A stretch of 64,000 nt of DNA. Origin: Coffea arabica. Its lineage: Eukaryota; Streptophyta; Magnoliopsida; Gentianales; Rubiaceae. Position 1 is the first letter of the stretch. Every line of letters begins with the position of its first letter. Positions 12,257 to 23,012 of the stretch are shown piece by piece. Where the stretch lies: NCBI RefSeq assembly GCF_036785885.1, contig NC_092323.1:8316501-8380500 (forward strand), given 5' to 3'. The notes under the pieces were generated by a model that saw only the letters and a list, made by a program, of their open reading frames with translations, was not told the origin of the DNA and made no database searches. Both the position numbers and the translations under genes were made by a program.

Positions 12257-12717
12257 TTTTTTTTTTGAGAAAATACCGGTTTTCATCCCCAAACTTTGGA
12301 CACAAGACACATTTCGTCCCTCATCTTTTGGGCATGACACATTTGGTGTCTGAATTAACAATTTTTGACCAAATGTCATCCTCAAACGGCAATTTAACCA
12401 ACCTTTAACGGACCGTTAAGTAAATGTGGCTAACCGAAGCAAAATCAGGTGGAAAATGACGTTGTGTTCACTTCCTCTGCAAATTTCCAAGACTAAGCTC
12501 CTACTGCAAATTTCTTTGAGAGTAAACCCCCTCTTCCAATTATAAATATATAATTATAATTATATAATACATATAAATATTACTTATACTAATATTTTAT
12601 ATAATTATAATGTATATTAGATATTAAATTTAATCATTATATAACCTTATATTCATAATAATAAATATAATTATAATTATATAATTTATTGATATTATAT
12701 ACACATATATATTATAA

Positions 12718-13078
12718 GGGATAATTTCATAAACCTCCCCTAAATTAGCTTATGGAAAAATGGGAAAATGGATAATTTATGGAGAAAAACCATAAAGAGC
12801 TGGTGTTTTATTGGCGAACTGGTTTATTTTTATTTTATCCGATAAATAAATTTGTTTATGAAAAAATGGATACTCTGTTCTTATAATAGAGGAAAGCCAT
12901 AAAGAGTTGAAGTTTTATTGGAAAACGAGTTTATTTTTATTTTATTCGATAAATAAATTTATTTATGAAAAAATGGGTACTCTGTTCTTATAATGGAGGA
13001 AAGCCTTAAAGAGCTAGTCTTTTATGGGAAAGCGATACTTTACAGAAAGTGACCGCGATTTGGTTTATGAAATTATCC
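12718..13078 (+). repeat. 361-bp block with 107-bp tandem units, left arm
   Basis: The block starts GGGATAATTTCATAAACC and ends GGTTTATGAAATTATCC, so its ends are inverted. Inside, a unit beginning near GAAAAAATGGGTACTCTG recurs about every 107 bp (near 12755, 12860 and 12967, the last partial). An inverted copy of the same 361 bp lies at 13703-14063 in the other arm. It may be an older element carried inside the foldback before the arms formed. Confidence 0.75.
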
Positions 13079-13702
13079 AAAAAAACAATTTAGAATGAAT
13101 TTGTTTATTTAATTAAATAATTATTATATATATTTACATAATGCATTATATAATTATACTAATATATTTTATGAGTATAAAGTATATTGTATATTAATTA
13201 TAATTTTAGTATATATTAGTATATTTATCATAATAAATATAAATATAATTATATAATATATTATTACTATATACACATATATATTAAAATATATGCACAT
13301 ATAATATACATTTATAAATATATATAAATATATTATTAGGGTATATACCCTAATAACTATAATATATTTAGGGTAATAACTATAATATATTTATATATAT
13401 ATTTATAAATGTATATTGTATGTGCATATATTTATAATATATATGTGTATATAGTAATAATATATTATATAATTATAATTATATTTATTATTATAAATAT
13501 GCTAATATATAATAAAATTATAATTAATATATAATATACTTTATAATCATATAATATATTAGTATAATTAATATTTATATATATATAATATAGTTATAAT
13601 TATATATTTTATAATAATATTAGTATAATTATATAATGCATTATATAAATATATATATAATAATTATTTAATTAAATAAACAAATTCATTCTAATTTTTT
13701 TT

Positions 13703-14063
13703 GGATAATTTTATAAACCAAATCGCGGTCACTTTCTATAAAGTATCACTTTTCCATAAAAGACTAGCTCTTTAGGGTTTTCCTCCATTATAAGAACAGA
13801 GTACCCATTTTTTCATAAATAAATTTATTTATCGAATAAAATAAAAATAAACTCATTTTCCAATAAAACTTCAGCTCTTTATGGCTTTCCTCTATTATAA
13901 TAACAGAGTACCCATTTTTTCATAAACAAATTTATTTATCGGATAAAATAAAAATAAACCAGTTCTCCAATAAAACACCAACTCTTTACGACTTTTCTCC
14001 ATAAATTATCCATTTTCCCATTTTTCCATAAGCTAATTTAGGGGAGGTTTCTGAAATTATCCC
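13703..14063 (-). repeat. 361-bp block with 107-bp tandem units, right arm (inverted copy)
   Basis: Mirror image of 12718-13078, of equal length, with only scattered base differences. The equal length suggests that the arms arose by one inverted duplication or have been kept alike by conversion. Confidence 0.75.
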
Positions 14064-14550
14064 TTATAATATATATGTGTATATAATATTAATAAATTAG
14101 ATAATTATAATTATATTTATTATTATGAATATAAGTTTATATAATGATTAGATTTAATATCTAATATAAATTATAATTATATAAAATATTAGTATAAGTA
14201 ATATTTATATGTATTATATAATTATAATTATATATTTATAATTGGAAGAGGGGGTTTACTCTCAGAGAAATTTGCAGTAGGAGCTTAGTCTTGGAAATTT
14301 GCAGAGGAAGTTGTTGAAGTGAAAGAAAAAGGGAAAGTGAAGACAACAGCATTTTTCACCTGATTTTGCTTCAGATAGCCACATTTACTTAACGGTCCGT
14401 TAAAGGTTGGCTAAATTGCTGTCTAAGGATGACATTTGGTCAAAATTGTTAATTCAGACACCAAATGTGTCATGCCAGAAAGATGAGGAACGAAATGTGT
14501 CTTGTGCCCAAAGTTTGGGGATGAAAACCGGTATTTTCCCTTTTTTTTTT

Positions 14551-14987
14551 GGCGAGGAAGCTGTCACAAAATGTTTGAGATAAACTGCAAACTAAAGAAA
14601 TTAAAATCCGGGTGCATGCAGACATACGTGGATCCAAGATTTCGTGATTTAGTAACTTTTTATTTATTTATTTTTGCCGTGCTTGGAAATTTATCCTTTA
14701 TTTGGAGCGTTGAACTTGAAATGTGCACTTAATTTAACTTGTTAAAAGGTCGCAAGAGGGAGTTCCTTTGATGTTCTAATTCTAATGCTTAGGATTCATG
14801 TGTAAGGATTTTTATTTTATTATTATTTTTTGTTGAGGGAGATTAATACCTTTGGATCAATCGATTCCAATCAAGCAAATGGATAAGATTCATATACTCT
14901 AGCAACCACTTCAACAAACAAAGGAAGTCCGTACTATAGCCTCCAACTAGTTCCCTAGCTTGGCTCCATAGTTGTTTTCCATCAACC
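14551..14987. other. Upstream region of the thylakoid-protein gene
   Basis: Probable promoter and 5' leader. The open frame at 14502-14732 straddles the transposon end and is not a gene. No firm TATA box is placed. Confidence 0.45.
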
Positions 14988-15491
14988 ATGCAAGCTTCAA
15001 AGATGTTGCTCTTGTTCTCCACATCTCCACCTCACTTGCGGCACCACCGGTATAATTGCTCCACTGCCCGCCGCCCAAATGGGAGTTCTCTGCCTCTTAA
15101 AGTACAAGCCATGGCAGAGGAGCAAACCGAAAGCGGGAACGGAATCATAGACAAAGCAGCCATTGCTGGGGGATTGATCTCTACACCAGTAATTGCGTGG
15201 TCACTGTACACCCTCAAGACCACCGGCTGCGGCCTCCCACCGGGACCGGGGGGATCCATAGGCGCCCTGGAAGGCGTGAGCTACATAGCTGTGGTGGGGA
15301 TTGTGGTTTGGTCGGCATATACCAAAGCCAAAACGGGCTCGGGGCTTCCTAACGGGCCTTTTGGGTTGCTGGGAGCTGTTGAAGGCTTGTCGTACTTGTC
15401 TCTTCTTGCAATTATAGTTGTTTTTGGTCTGCAATTCGCCGAGAAGGGTTCCCTTCCCGGGCCACTGCCTAGTGATCAGTGCTTTGGTTGA
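14988..15491 (+). CDS. Small predicted thylakoid membrane protein (167 aa)
   Basis: A single exon with ATG at 14988. Residues 1-~40 look like a plastid transit peptide (Ser, Arg and His rich, few acids, MQASKMLLLFSTSPPHLRHH). The mature part has three hydrophobic segments: IAGGLISTPVIAWSLYTL, VSYIAVVGIVVWSAY and LSYLSLLAIIVVFGLQF. They are linked by repeated Gly-Pro loops (GCGLPPGPGGSIGALEG and GSGLPNGPFGLLGAVEG), an internal duplication of about 40 residues. It ends SLPGPLPSDQCFG. I recognise this as a conserved plant plastid protein type, probably thylakoid, but I know of no established function and give no symbol. Membrane location is inferred. Confidence 0.82.
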   Translation: MQASKMLLLFSTSPPHLRHHRYNCSTARRPNGSSLPLKVQAMAEEQTESGNGIIDKAAIAGGLISTPVIAWSLYTLKTTGCGLPPGPGGSIGALEGVSYIAVVGIVVWSAYTKAKTGSGLPNGPFGLLGAVEGLSYLSLLAIIVVFGLQFAEKGSLPGPLPSDQCFG

Positions 15492-16180
15492 GTGTTTTTC
15501 TCAACAATCTTTTCTGCTTTCTTAATTTTTCTTCGTTTATAACTTTTTTCTGTTGTTTGTAAAATATTGGCAATTAATGTCTTATCACCTTCCATCTTCA
15601 TCGAAGCTCCGGTTTAGACATTCTTCTTCTCTCATGGAGTTCGTGAGCTCAAGAAGAACGCATGCTTTCCGGATACGGTTATGTTAGGATTTTAGCGGCA
15701 TCTAATTTTCAACTAAAAAGCACCTTGACAAGTAAAAACGATATATTTCCCCACTGATGCTTATGCTTGCAATGTGAATAAAAATAATGTATGTATTATT
15801 ACCACTGTGTTTGCTGATATTGGTCCATTTGTATAGCCCTTTTTTTTGGCCAAAAAATTTTAAAAAAAATTCGCTTGAGTCATGAACACTTTCTATATCA
15901 TCTTTCTATTTTTTCTAATTACTTTTATATTTTACACATATCACAACACAAAAAATCACAAAAATATTATTCCAAAAAATAGGTTGCGCACTTAAATATT
16001 TTATTTTGAGTCAAAGTTTGAAATCTAACTTAATTGAGCTAGATTGACCCATAAAGATAGGCTGTGAGCTTAAATACTTAAGTTGGAGCCACAGCCCTAT
16101 TTGGAGTGTGAAATTTTGAAAAAAAAAATTATACTTTTTTTTGAATAAATTTTTTTATTTTACGTACATCAAAAACAGAC
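15492..16180. other. 3' flank with a diverged MITE
   Basis: The 3' UTR is probably within the first ~300 bases. About 15850-15985 resembles the interior of the TGTTTGGATT MITE family (CTAATTACTTTTATATTTTA, then CACATATCACAACACAAAAA) without clear ends. Confidence 0.45.
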
Positions 16181-16871
16181 CTAGTACTTAAGAGTGGCAA
16201 TGGGGCGCCCATCCCTCGCCCTGCCTCGCTTCCCCCGCGGGGGGACCGTGGGGATAAAAAAATTTTGTTATATAATTTTATTATAATTAAATTTTAGCAA
16301 ATAATCAAGTACTAAAATATCAACACATCATCAAGTTATTATTCATTGTAATTTCACAATTGAAATTCATAAAAATAATAAAACAAAATCTATTTGAATA
16401 CAATCCAATATGATAAAACAAATATAACTAAAATAATCAAGTTTTTACTTTTGATACAAATACAATCACTAAATTATTATTGTATTTTTTTTTTGAAAAA
16501 AAAGTGTTATTGTATTAAGTGTAGTTAGGAATTTAATATAAATGTATTAATAAATTTAGTATAAATAATTAATAATTTTTATTAGTAAACATGTATAATT
16601 AGTAATATAATTGATAATATCAATTATATTACATATACTAATATATATTAAATTATACATATAACTAATAATATCATTATTATAAATTTATAACTAATTA
16701 AATTAAATATTATATATTTATGTACATATATATATCTTTATTATTTTTTTTAAACGGGTTGCCGGGTGGGGGATGGGGCGGGGGAGTACACCCCCACCTC
16801 GTTTCTAAATGGGAGGAAAAATTGCCCTCCCCTGGCTGGCATCTACTCCCATTGCCATCCCTACGAGTACT
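16181..16871. mobile_element. hAT-like non-autonomous element (family with GGCAATGGGG ends), copy 1
   Basis: The element is 16189-16863 (675 bp). The ends are inverted: TAAGAGTGGCAATGGGGCG on the left and CCCATTGCCATCCCTA on the right. The flanks CTAGTACT (16181-16188) and CGAGTACT (16864-16871) match at 7 of 8 positions, a hAT-sized duplication. The ends are G/C-rich while the ~500-bp core is A/T-rich. A diverged second copy lies at about 34681-35583. There is no transposase. Confidence 0.82.
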
Positions 16872-16996
16872 CGACCTCCACTTCATTCTTTCCTCTACTT
16901 TTACACCCTCAGGATAGGCTAACCAGTCTCAATAGCCGTTAGATACTTCACTTAATTTATTATTTTAATGCACAAACTCGTACTATTTTGTGTTCG

Positions 16997-17325
16997 TTAT
17001 CTCTTCACTCCTTTTAGAGATTTAGCAAATCCACTAACTCTAGAATAGTTGGCCACTAAAGAGAACCGGTAGAAAATTCGGTAGCTACCACGGCCCTTGC
17101 TTCTTCGGGTGGAACTACTCGGTTGAGGAGTTAGTCGGAATGCTGCCAAGATATCAGTATTTTTGGCTTCGTGTTCAGGAGTATAATAAGTCAATTTGTA
17201 CTCTTTATCACCAGCTTTGAATCCAACACTTCTTTTAATCTCTGTTTGTGGTGACATAAATCCCTCCCTACAACTCATGAATTAAGAATTCTCGTGACAA
17301 CAAGGTCTATTGGCTCTCATTGGGT
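16997..17325 (-). pseudogene. rbcL: Nuclear copy of the plastid rbcL start (NUPT), decayed
   Basis: On the minus strand the plastid rbcL leader (TTGTAGGGAGGG) runs into ATG at 17259-17257. The reading [20 protein letters not shown], then [20 protein letters not shown], is the N-terminus of the Rubisco large subunit, with several substitutions against the conserved sequence. After RLTPQP (about codon 50) the frame shifts by a small deletion, although the underlying DNA still resembles rbcL for about 40 more bases; the rest of the gene is absent. The upstream stretch to ~17325 resembles the rbcL 5' region. This is a non-functional transfer from the plastid genome, possibly by way of mitochondrial DNA. 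Confidence 0.9.
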
Positions 17326-17833
17326 GTAGGCCTGCATTCTTCTCCAAGATTTTCTGAAAAAATTCACCAGTGGGTATAAAGGCACCCGTCTGGTCCGGTA
17401 GCGATTTAGTTCCCTTTGAATCCACCCCTTCCCCTTAGTATAGAATAGGTGTAGAATCTATTGTGCTGACAAATTTTTTTTTTTTTAGAGATTTAGCTCT
17501 CTCTCTCTCTCTCCAAAATACCAAGAATTGAAAGCTCTCTTATGAGTGCTTGTTTAAACCTTACCTTTTTTGCCGGATGTCCCCGAAGGGACATAACCAT
17601 ACCTTTTCAACCAGCTGAACATGTGTTACACTTGGTTAAGAATCCTGATCCAATTAAACATCTAATCCTGGTAATTTCTATTTCATTTTCTTTGTTGCAA
17701 CTAAATTGAAAGTTTCTGGGAAATTCAGGCCAATATAATGCATTAATTTTTGGATAAATCCTTTTTAAGGGGGGAAAAATTTAAAAGAAGAAACAAAGAA
17801 AGGCCAAAAAAGGCACCCAAATTTTTCGCATTA
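17326..17833. other. Flank of the plastid insert; origin unclear
   Basis: Holds a (CT)n run near 17497-17514. About 17541-17671 stays open in one plus frame and reads like coding (IPFQPAEHVLHLVKNPDPIK), but I do not recognise it. It may be a gene fragment or another organelle-derived piece. Confidence 0.35.
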
Positions 17834-18332
17834 ATCTGCCTAGGGCTGCAAATGAATCGAGCCGCTCGCGAGCGGCTCGATATTAATCGAGCTCGAGTCG
17901 AGCTCGAGCCGGCTCGAGTCAAACTCGAGCTCGAACTCGAGCTCAGAATATTAAGCTCGTTAGCTCGCGAGCTTGAGTATATATATATATATATATATTT
18001 TTTATTTTTATTTTTATTTTTATTTAATAATAAAATTACGTATATTATATATATATATATTTTTTTATTTTCATAGTAAAATTACGTATATATCCTTAAT
18101 ATTTTATTATTTATTAAGAAAAAAAAATATTATTTTATTTATTTTTTAAAAAATAAAATAATTATTTTTTATTTTTTTCGAGCTCGAGCTCGGCTCGACT
18201 TGATTCGAGTTGAGCTCGAGCTTGAAAATTGCCGACTCGTTGAGCTCGAACTTGGTAAAATTTAGTCGAGACTCGGCTCGATTAACTCAAAACTCGACTC
18301 GACTCGACTCGTTTGCGGCTCTTTTATCTGCC
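17834..18332. mobile_element. hAT-like MITE rich in GAGCTCGA motifs
   Basis: The element is 17841-18325 (485 bp). Direct repeats ATCTGCC flank it at 17834-17840 and 18326-18332. The left end is TAGGGCTGCAAATGAATCG; the right end is the inverse of AGAGCCGCAAACGAGTCG. Both ~120-bp ends are packed with GAGCTCGA and CTCGAG motifs that are self-complementary, around an A/T-rich middle. The 7- to 8-bp duplication and TAGGG-type end fit hAT-like MITEs. The open frame inside has no coding meaning. Confidence 0.82.
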
Positions 18333-19635
18333 CCCAATGACTCACTTTATTGGGTACTATATTGAAACGAAATTTTGGAAAATCAGAACAACCAACGAAA
18401 ATAAATAGTCAACCCCTCGTCCACCTTGAAGCTTAAACTCCTATTACTTTTCAACTTACGCTGCAAATTTCGATACTCCAAATCTCGATCAACCTCCTCC
18501 TCACTTCTCCTTGGATCCCACCAGATTCCTCTGGGTAAGTCATTATACTTCTCTTCACTCTTAGTTTTCATTTACTTCTTTAGCAATTGCGCCTCCCTGA
18601 TTAATCATGGTCACTCAACCTTGTTGTTCAAAAATTGAAGTTTCGATACTGAATTGTGACTTTTGGGGTTTCGTCAAAACGGATTAACATACCCTCTTTT
18701 TTTTTTGTATTTTTTTTAACCCCCCTGCCCCGGCCCCGGGGGTGGGGTGTGGTGGGTGGATTAACATACGCTTTTGATATATGGTGGTGTGAATGCTCTT
18801 TGTTCTTTTTGCTTTTTCCCCATTTTTTTTTATTTTTTTATTTATTTTTTGGTGTTTGTTGTTTCTTTGGGGGGGGGGGGGAGGGGCGTTGGGAGGTTTA
18901 TTTGTGAAACTAAAACTATAACATGAGTTTAAACTTTTGTATTTGATTGATTTTGATTCGCTGAGAAAAGTAAAGGAAAGAATAACATGAGGCTATGAGA
19001 ACTTATGCAAATCTGTTCTGAATTTCCAGAGTCATGCAATCCTTCTAGTGTTTCTTATTTCTGTTTGATTAGTTTCGACGAATTCTGAACAACTTGCTTA
19101 ACAGCAACTAGACTAATGACCTGAGAAGTTTGAGCTGAGGCTTGCACCTGTGTGTGGTATGGTCTGTGAAACTAAGTTTTCTTGTGATGGAATTGTTGCA
19201 TGATTTCTTCATCGTTATTTTATTGCAGCAATCAGCAATGGGTCTGAGCATATTTTCTTTTCTTAAGGTTTCCTAAATTGCAACAAGTTGTAAGGAGATC
19301 TCTGCTTTTGTGGTCGTTATGGAGTCACTTATTATATGAATCTTTTAAGGTGATTGATGTTTTGCTAGTAGAACATCCTATTCCACAACAATATGTTAGC
19401 GCACGCAATTGAGCGATGGCTTAATTAATGGATTTATTCTTCACTGAAAATTAAAAAGCTTAGTCATGTAGGGAACGAGATATTGTGGTGTAATAGTCAA
19501 TCTATTTTGCCTAGTTATGACATGCGAGGGGTGTTATGGCCGGTTTACCCAAGTGTGAGCCTTTTTGATCAGCTATACTTTAAGTTTTATGTGTGATTTA
19601 AGTTTGAGTAACCTAAATAAGTTGATCAACAGAAA
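18333..19635 (+). other. Promoter, 5' UTR and UTR intron of the F-box gene
   Basis: A likely 5' UTR exon ends CTGG before a consensus donor GTAAGT at 18535. The likely acceptor CAACAG ends at 19632, three bases before the F-box ATG, so the leader intron would be 18535-19632. The intron holds a C/G-rich patch at 18721-18750 and a G-run at 18869-18880. Confidence 0.55.
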
Positions 19636-20718
19636 ATGGATCGTGGAAAGAGGCCTGGTAAGTATGTTGGTGCGACGAACCATAAGATCTACATGGACCT
19701 CAAGGATATCATCAGAGAACATGCGCTACAATATCTTCCTGCTAAGTCACTTTTCAGGTTCCAGAGTGTTTGCAGGGACTGGAAGCTCCAGATTTCATCT
19801 CCATTTTTTGCCCACAATCAGTCCCATTCTTTTCGCTCCATTTTGGGTCTTTTTGGTCAGACTCCTGGAGAACCACCGTCATTCCTCTCTTTTGATGCAA
19901 AATCTTGTGGTGTCCCAGACCCTCTTTTGATGTTTATCCCTGAACCTGTTGAGATCCTGTCTTCATCCAATGGGTTGCTTTGCTGCAAATCTTGCTCTGT
20001 GGAGAAGGTTTACTACATCTGCAATCCTGTTACCCAACAGTGGAAGAAACTTCCAAAATCAAATGCTCATCATGGGTCTGATCCTGCAATTGTGCTCGTC
20101 TTTGAACCATCACTGCTGAACTTTGATGCCGATTTCAAACTGATTTGTGCCTTTCCATCCAATGATTTTGATGACGCAATTGAATTTGAGATATATTCCT
20201 CGAGGGATGGTTCCTGGAAAACGTCAGGGGAAATCTGTTTTGCTTCTAAGACTCTTGTTCCAACATCTGGGATTCATGTGAAAAATGTCGTCTATTGGAA
20301 TCTGAAACAAGGCGGTGTTCTTGCGTTTGATCTAATCAAGGATAGGTCACAGCTAATCCAAGGGTATTATGGTGCTAAAGGAACTCTGGGTAATGTGAAC
20401 GGAAAGCTTTGTTCAGTTTCCTGGTGTGGCCGTGAACTTTATCTGCATGCATTGGCAAATGTGCATTCAAACACAATGCAAATGACGAGTCATGTTAAGA
20501 TGTGGGAACAGAAACATGTAGTTCTTGAAAGTAGATTCCTTGGTGGAGATGTAGCTGATGCGAAGGTCATCTTTGCTGGTGGTGACATGCTGGTGATTCA
20601 GTGTCGGAGTAGCATCTATTTACATAACTTGAAGACACAAGAAACTAAAGCATTGAGCATCCTAATCAAAAACCATAGTAGGTGCCTGCCTTATGTGAAC
20701 GGTATCGTCAACATCTAA
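19636..20718 (+). CDS. F-box protein with F-box-associated domain
   Basis: One coding exon of 360 residues. Residues ~20-60 form an F-box (LKDIIREHALQYLPAKSLFR, then FQSVCRDWKLQISSPFF), the motif that binds the SKP1 adaptor of SCF ubiquitin ligases. From ~100 the pattern SSNGLLCCKS, YYICNPVTQQWKKLP and FEIYSSRDGSWKTSG is the F-box-associated/kelch-like substrate domain of plant F-box proteins of the At5g49610 type. It would recruit an unknown target for ubiquitination. An upstream alternative frame (19565) is a shadow. The start is supported by the leader-intron acceptor just before it. The target cannot be told from sequence. Confidence 0.9.
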   Translation: MDRGKRPGKYVGATNHKIYMDLKDIIREHALQYLPAKSLFRFQSVCRDWKLQISSPFFAHNQSHSFRSILGLFGQTPGEPPSFLSFDAKSCGVPDPLLMFIPEPVEILSSSNGLLCCKSCSVEKVYYICNPVTQQWKKLPKSNAHHGSDPAIVLVFEPSLLNFDADFKLICAFPSNDFDDAIEFEIYSSRDGSWKTSGEICFASKTLVPTSGIHVKNVVYWNLKQGGVLAFDLIKDRSQLIQGYYGAKGTLGNVNGKLCSVSWCGRELYLHALANVHSNTMQMTSHVKMWEQKHVVLESRFLGGDVADAKVIFAGGDMLVIQCRSSIYLHNLKTQETKALSILIKNHSRCLPYVNGIVNI

Positions 20719-23012
20719 AAGTATTACTCTTTTGAATGCTGCCATCCTCTCTGAGTTCTAGTTTTAGCTTCAAAGTTTGAGACTTGCAGTGACAAGGAAT
20801 TGAGATTAATAGCTATCTGGAGTAAATTCACTACTCTAGGTGGTCTAAGACGTGTGATTAGACTTTTTTTTTTTTTTTGGGGTTTAATGTAGCTATTCTA
20901 CTTCTTTCATGCAAACATATGCTTTGCCGTGTTTGAGACTTTTGAGTTGCTAAGTCTTCTTTTAAAACATAAGAAAATATTCAACGGAATATTTTTGCAG
21001 AATATTTCTGGATATCTGCTTAATTTCTCCTCGACCAGTAAAGGAGTTCTCCAAAAGTTCCACCAGTTTGGGCCTGACGCCTGGTTTATGTGCCAAACAC
21101 AAAGTTTTTGTTCAGGAGGGAGTGAAGTGGACTGCCAGGTTCCTAAGTTTAGCAGGGAATGAAGTGGATTGCCACTCCTGCCAGGTTCCGTGACGGATTT
21201 TAGGAACTAAAATCTGATGATGTGCTTTTTCGTGATCAAGAAAGCATTTTCTCTTTTCGTTATCAGAGTTTTGGATTTTCACAATCTTTATTTATTTAAC
21301 ACTGCTAAAGAATGTGGTGCGACCAAATTAAGATGGAATCTTATTACTATGCTTTAATACTAGGGGGAGTATTCATGCATCGTGCAAGTGTTTGGTGCCT
21401 GTGTTTAGAGAGGATTTTTCATTGAATAAATAATAGTACATTCTAAAAATAATTAGTCATCAAATATGATAAAGTTAATAATGGTACATTTTAATTACAA
21501 CTCACATTTGTACACTTTATTTTATTAATACTTTTACAATTTTATCATTCTCAAAAGACCTCTACAGATGTCAATTGAAAATCGTCCAAGAGCAGACATA
21601 AGTTGTTAAGGAATATTCTCCAACGACTAGTTATAGCAATGTGTTAATTGCACAACGTGTTAATATGTTTTTGTATAAATTGCACAATAAATTTCACATT
21701 TCAATTAAATGTATCTATAACACCATTTCAGTAATTATACCAACACATAAGTTTATATGAGTTATACTCGATGCAAAAACGGTTGCAGAATAATTTTATA
21801 TTACAGAAATATTCGGATGTCTTCATAAATCAAAGTTTAAATGTACCAAAATGAGGGTAATTCGATAAATATACATAAACACATGCTGCCTTCAGTTGTA
21901 ACAAATGTTTTAAAAAAAACTACACAACATTTCATATTTCCAAAAAATCCCTATCAATACGATTGAAATTCAAACTCCCATTTGACCGCAACTCATTCTT
22001 ATATATATAGTATAAGGATAAGGATATTATAGAGGAAAACGAGAAAATTTTAGAAAAATGACTTTTGGTGTTCCAATGGAAAATAACGAAAATCTAGATA
22101 TTATTTGGCAATGGTGGGGTAAAAATACCAAAATGTCCATGACTTCAATTCCTATGTGATCCAAAGAATAGACAAGTGAGGCTGGAGAAATAACGGACTC
22201 GGTGTCCGAAATTACAGGTGCCTAGGAGAAAGATTTGAAGAGAGACGGAGGGATTAGATGTGTCCAAAGGAGGAGAAGGTATGAAGAGAGACGAAGAGAG
22301 AAAAATGGAGAGGAAAGCCATTGTACCCCGTTTGTAGGAGGCAAAGGTGGGACTGCTGAGGAAGCTTGCGAGCGTGCGTTTCCCTCCCTAACCTAGTAAG
22401 ATGGCTAATATGCAACTTCAATAGCTTTTCTCTCTCTTTTCTTTGAGATTCCTTCCGGTTCCAAGCGTCGGCTTCAGGTCAGCTATTTTCCCTGCATTAG
22501 GAAGAATTTACCACCAACAACATTTATTTACACAAACGTCAAATGCATCTCAATCAGATAGTTACTAGTACGCAGAATGATCAATTTCATCATTTTGCAA
22601 ATGAGAATGCAACAAACTAATGATGCATCGTATGATGGATGCTACATTGTGAGATAACGTAGGCAAAAAGTCTCCACAATTTTTTTTTTCATGAAATATA
22701 ATATAATGGATTATGTAAATTTTGCATGTCAGAAATTGACGTGCGCGTAACTTTGTAGAAATGAATCATCATTGATCATCGACGGCTGTAGCGCTTGGAC
22801 GTGTGTTTGGTTAATTGTGATGATGAAAATGTAGGTGAATGATCTGCTGTTGTTATTGTATTTCAGGTGCATTAGGTTTGTTGTGGCCAGCAGTTAGGGG
22901 AAAAGATTGAGTACTTTCCGGCTGATTAGCGTTTCCAGACGTGATTATCTTCGCCGGAACTACTCATTCAATTCAAGAAGAAAGGGAACAGTCGCCTCTT
23001 TCGCCTGTTGAA
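20719..23012. other. Intergenic DNA, then PERK promoter, leader and UTR intron
   Basis: The 3' UTR of the F-box gene probably ends before ~21400. 21400-22000 is A/T-rich with no feature recognised. A C/T-rich leader begins near 22425. A donor at 22478 (CTTCAG/GTCAGC) and an acceptor ending at 22866 (TTTCAG) would define a 5' UTR intron for the PERK gene; this is inferred from splice motifs only. Confidence 0.5.

Larger units (their letters stand above)
12257..14550. mobile_element. Foldback Mutator-like element: 2.3-kb near-complete palindrome
   Basis: The element is 12267-14540. Its ends are inverse copies: GAGAAAATACCGGTTTTCATC on the left in two halves (GAGAAAATACC, GGTTTTCATC), and GATGAAAACC, GGTATTTTCCC on the right. 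Runs of ten T flank both sides (12257-12266, 14541-14550) and would be a 9- to 10-bp target duplication in poly-T. The arms stay complementary nearly to the centre, where AGGGTATATACCCT (13339-13352) is itself a palindrome, so each arm is about 1.0-1.1 kb. Each arm contains a 361-bp internal block (12718-13078 and 13703-14063) with its own inverted ends. No transposase frame exists. Long inverted termini and a duplication of this size fit a non-autonomous MULE. Confidence 0.85.
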
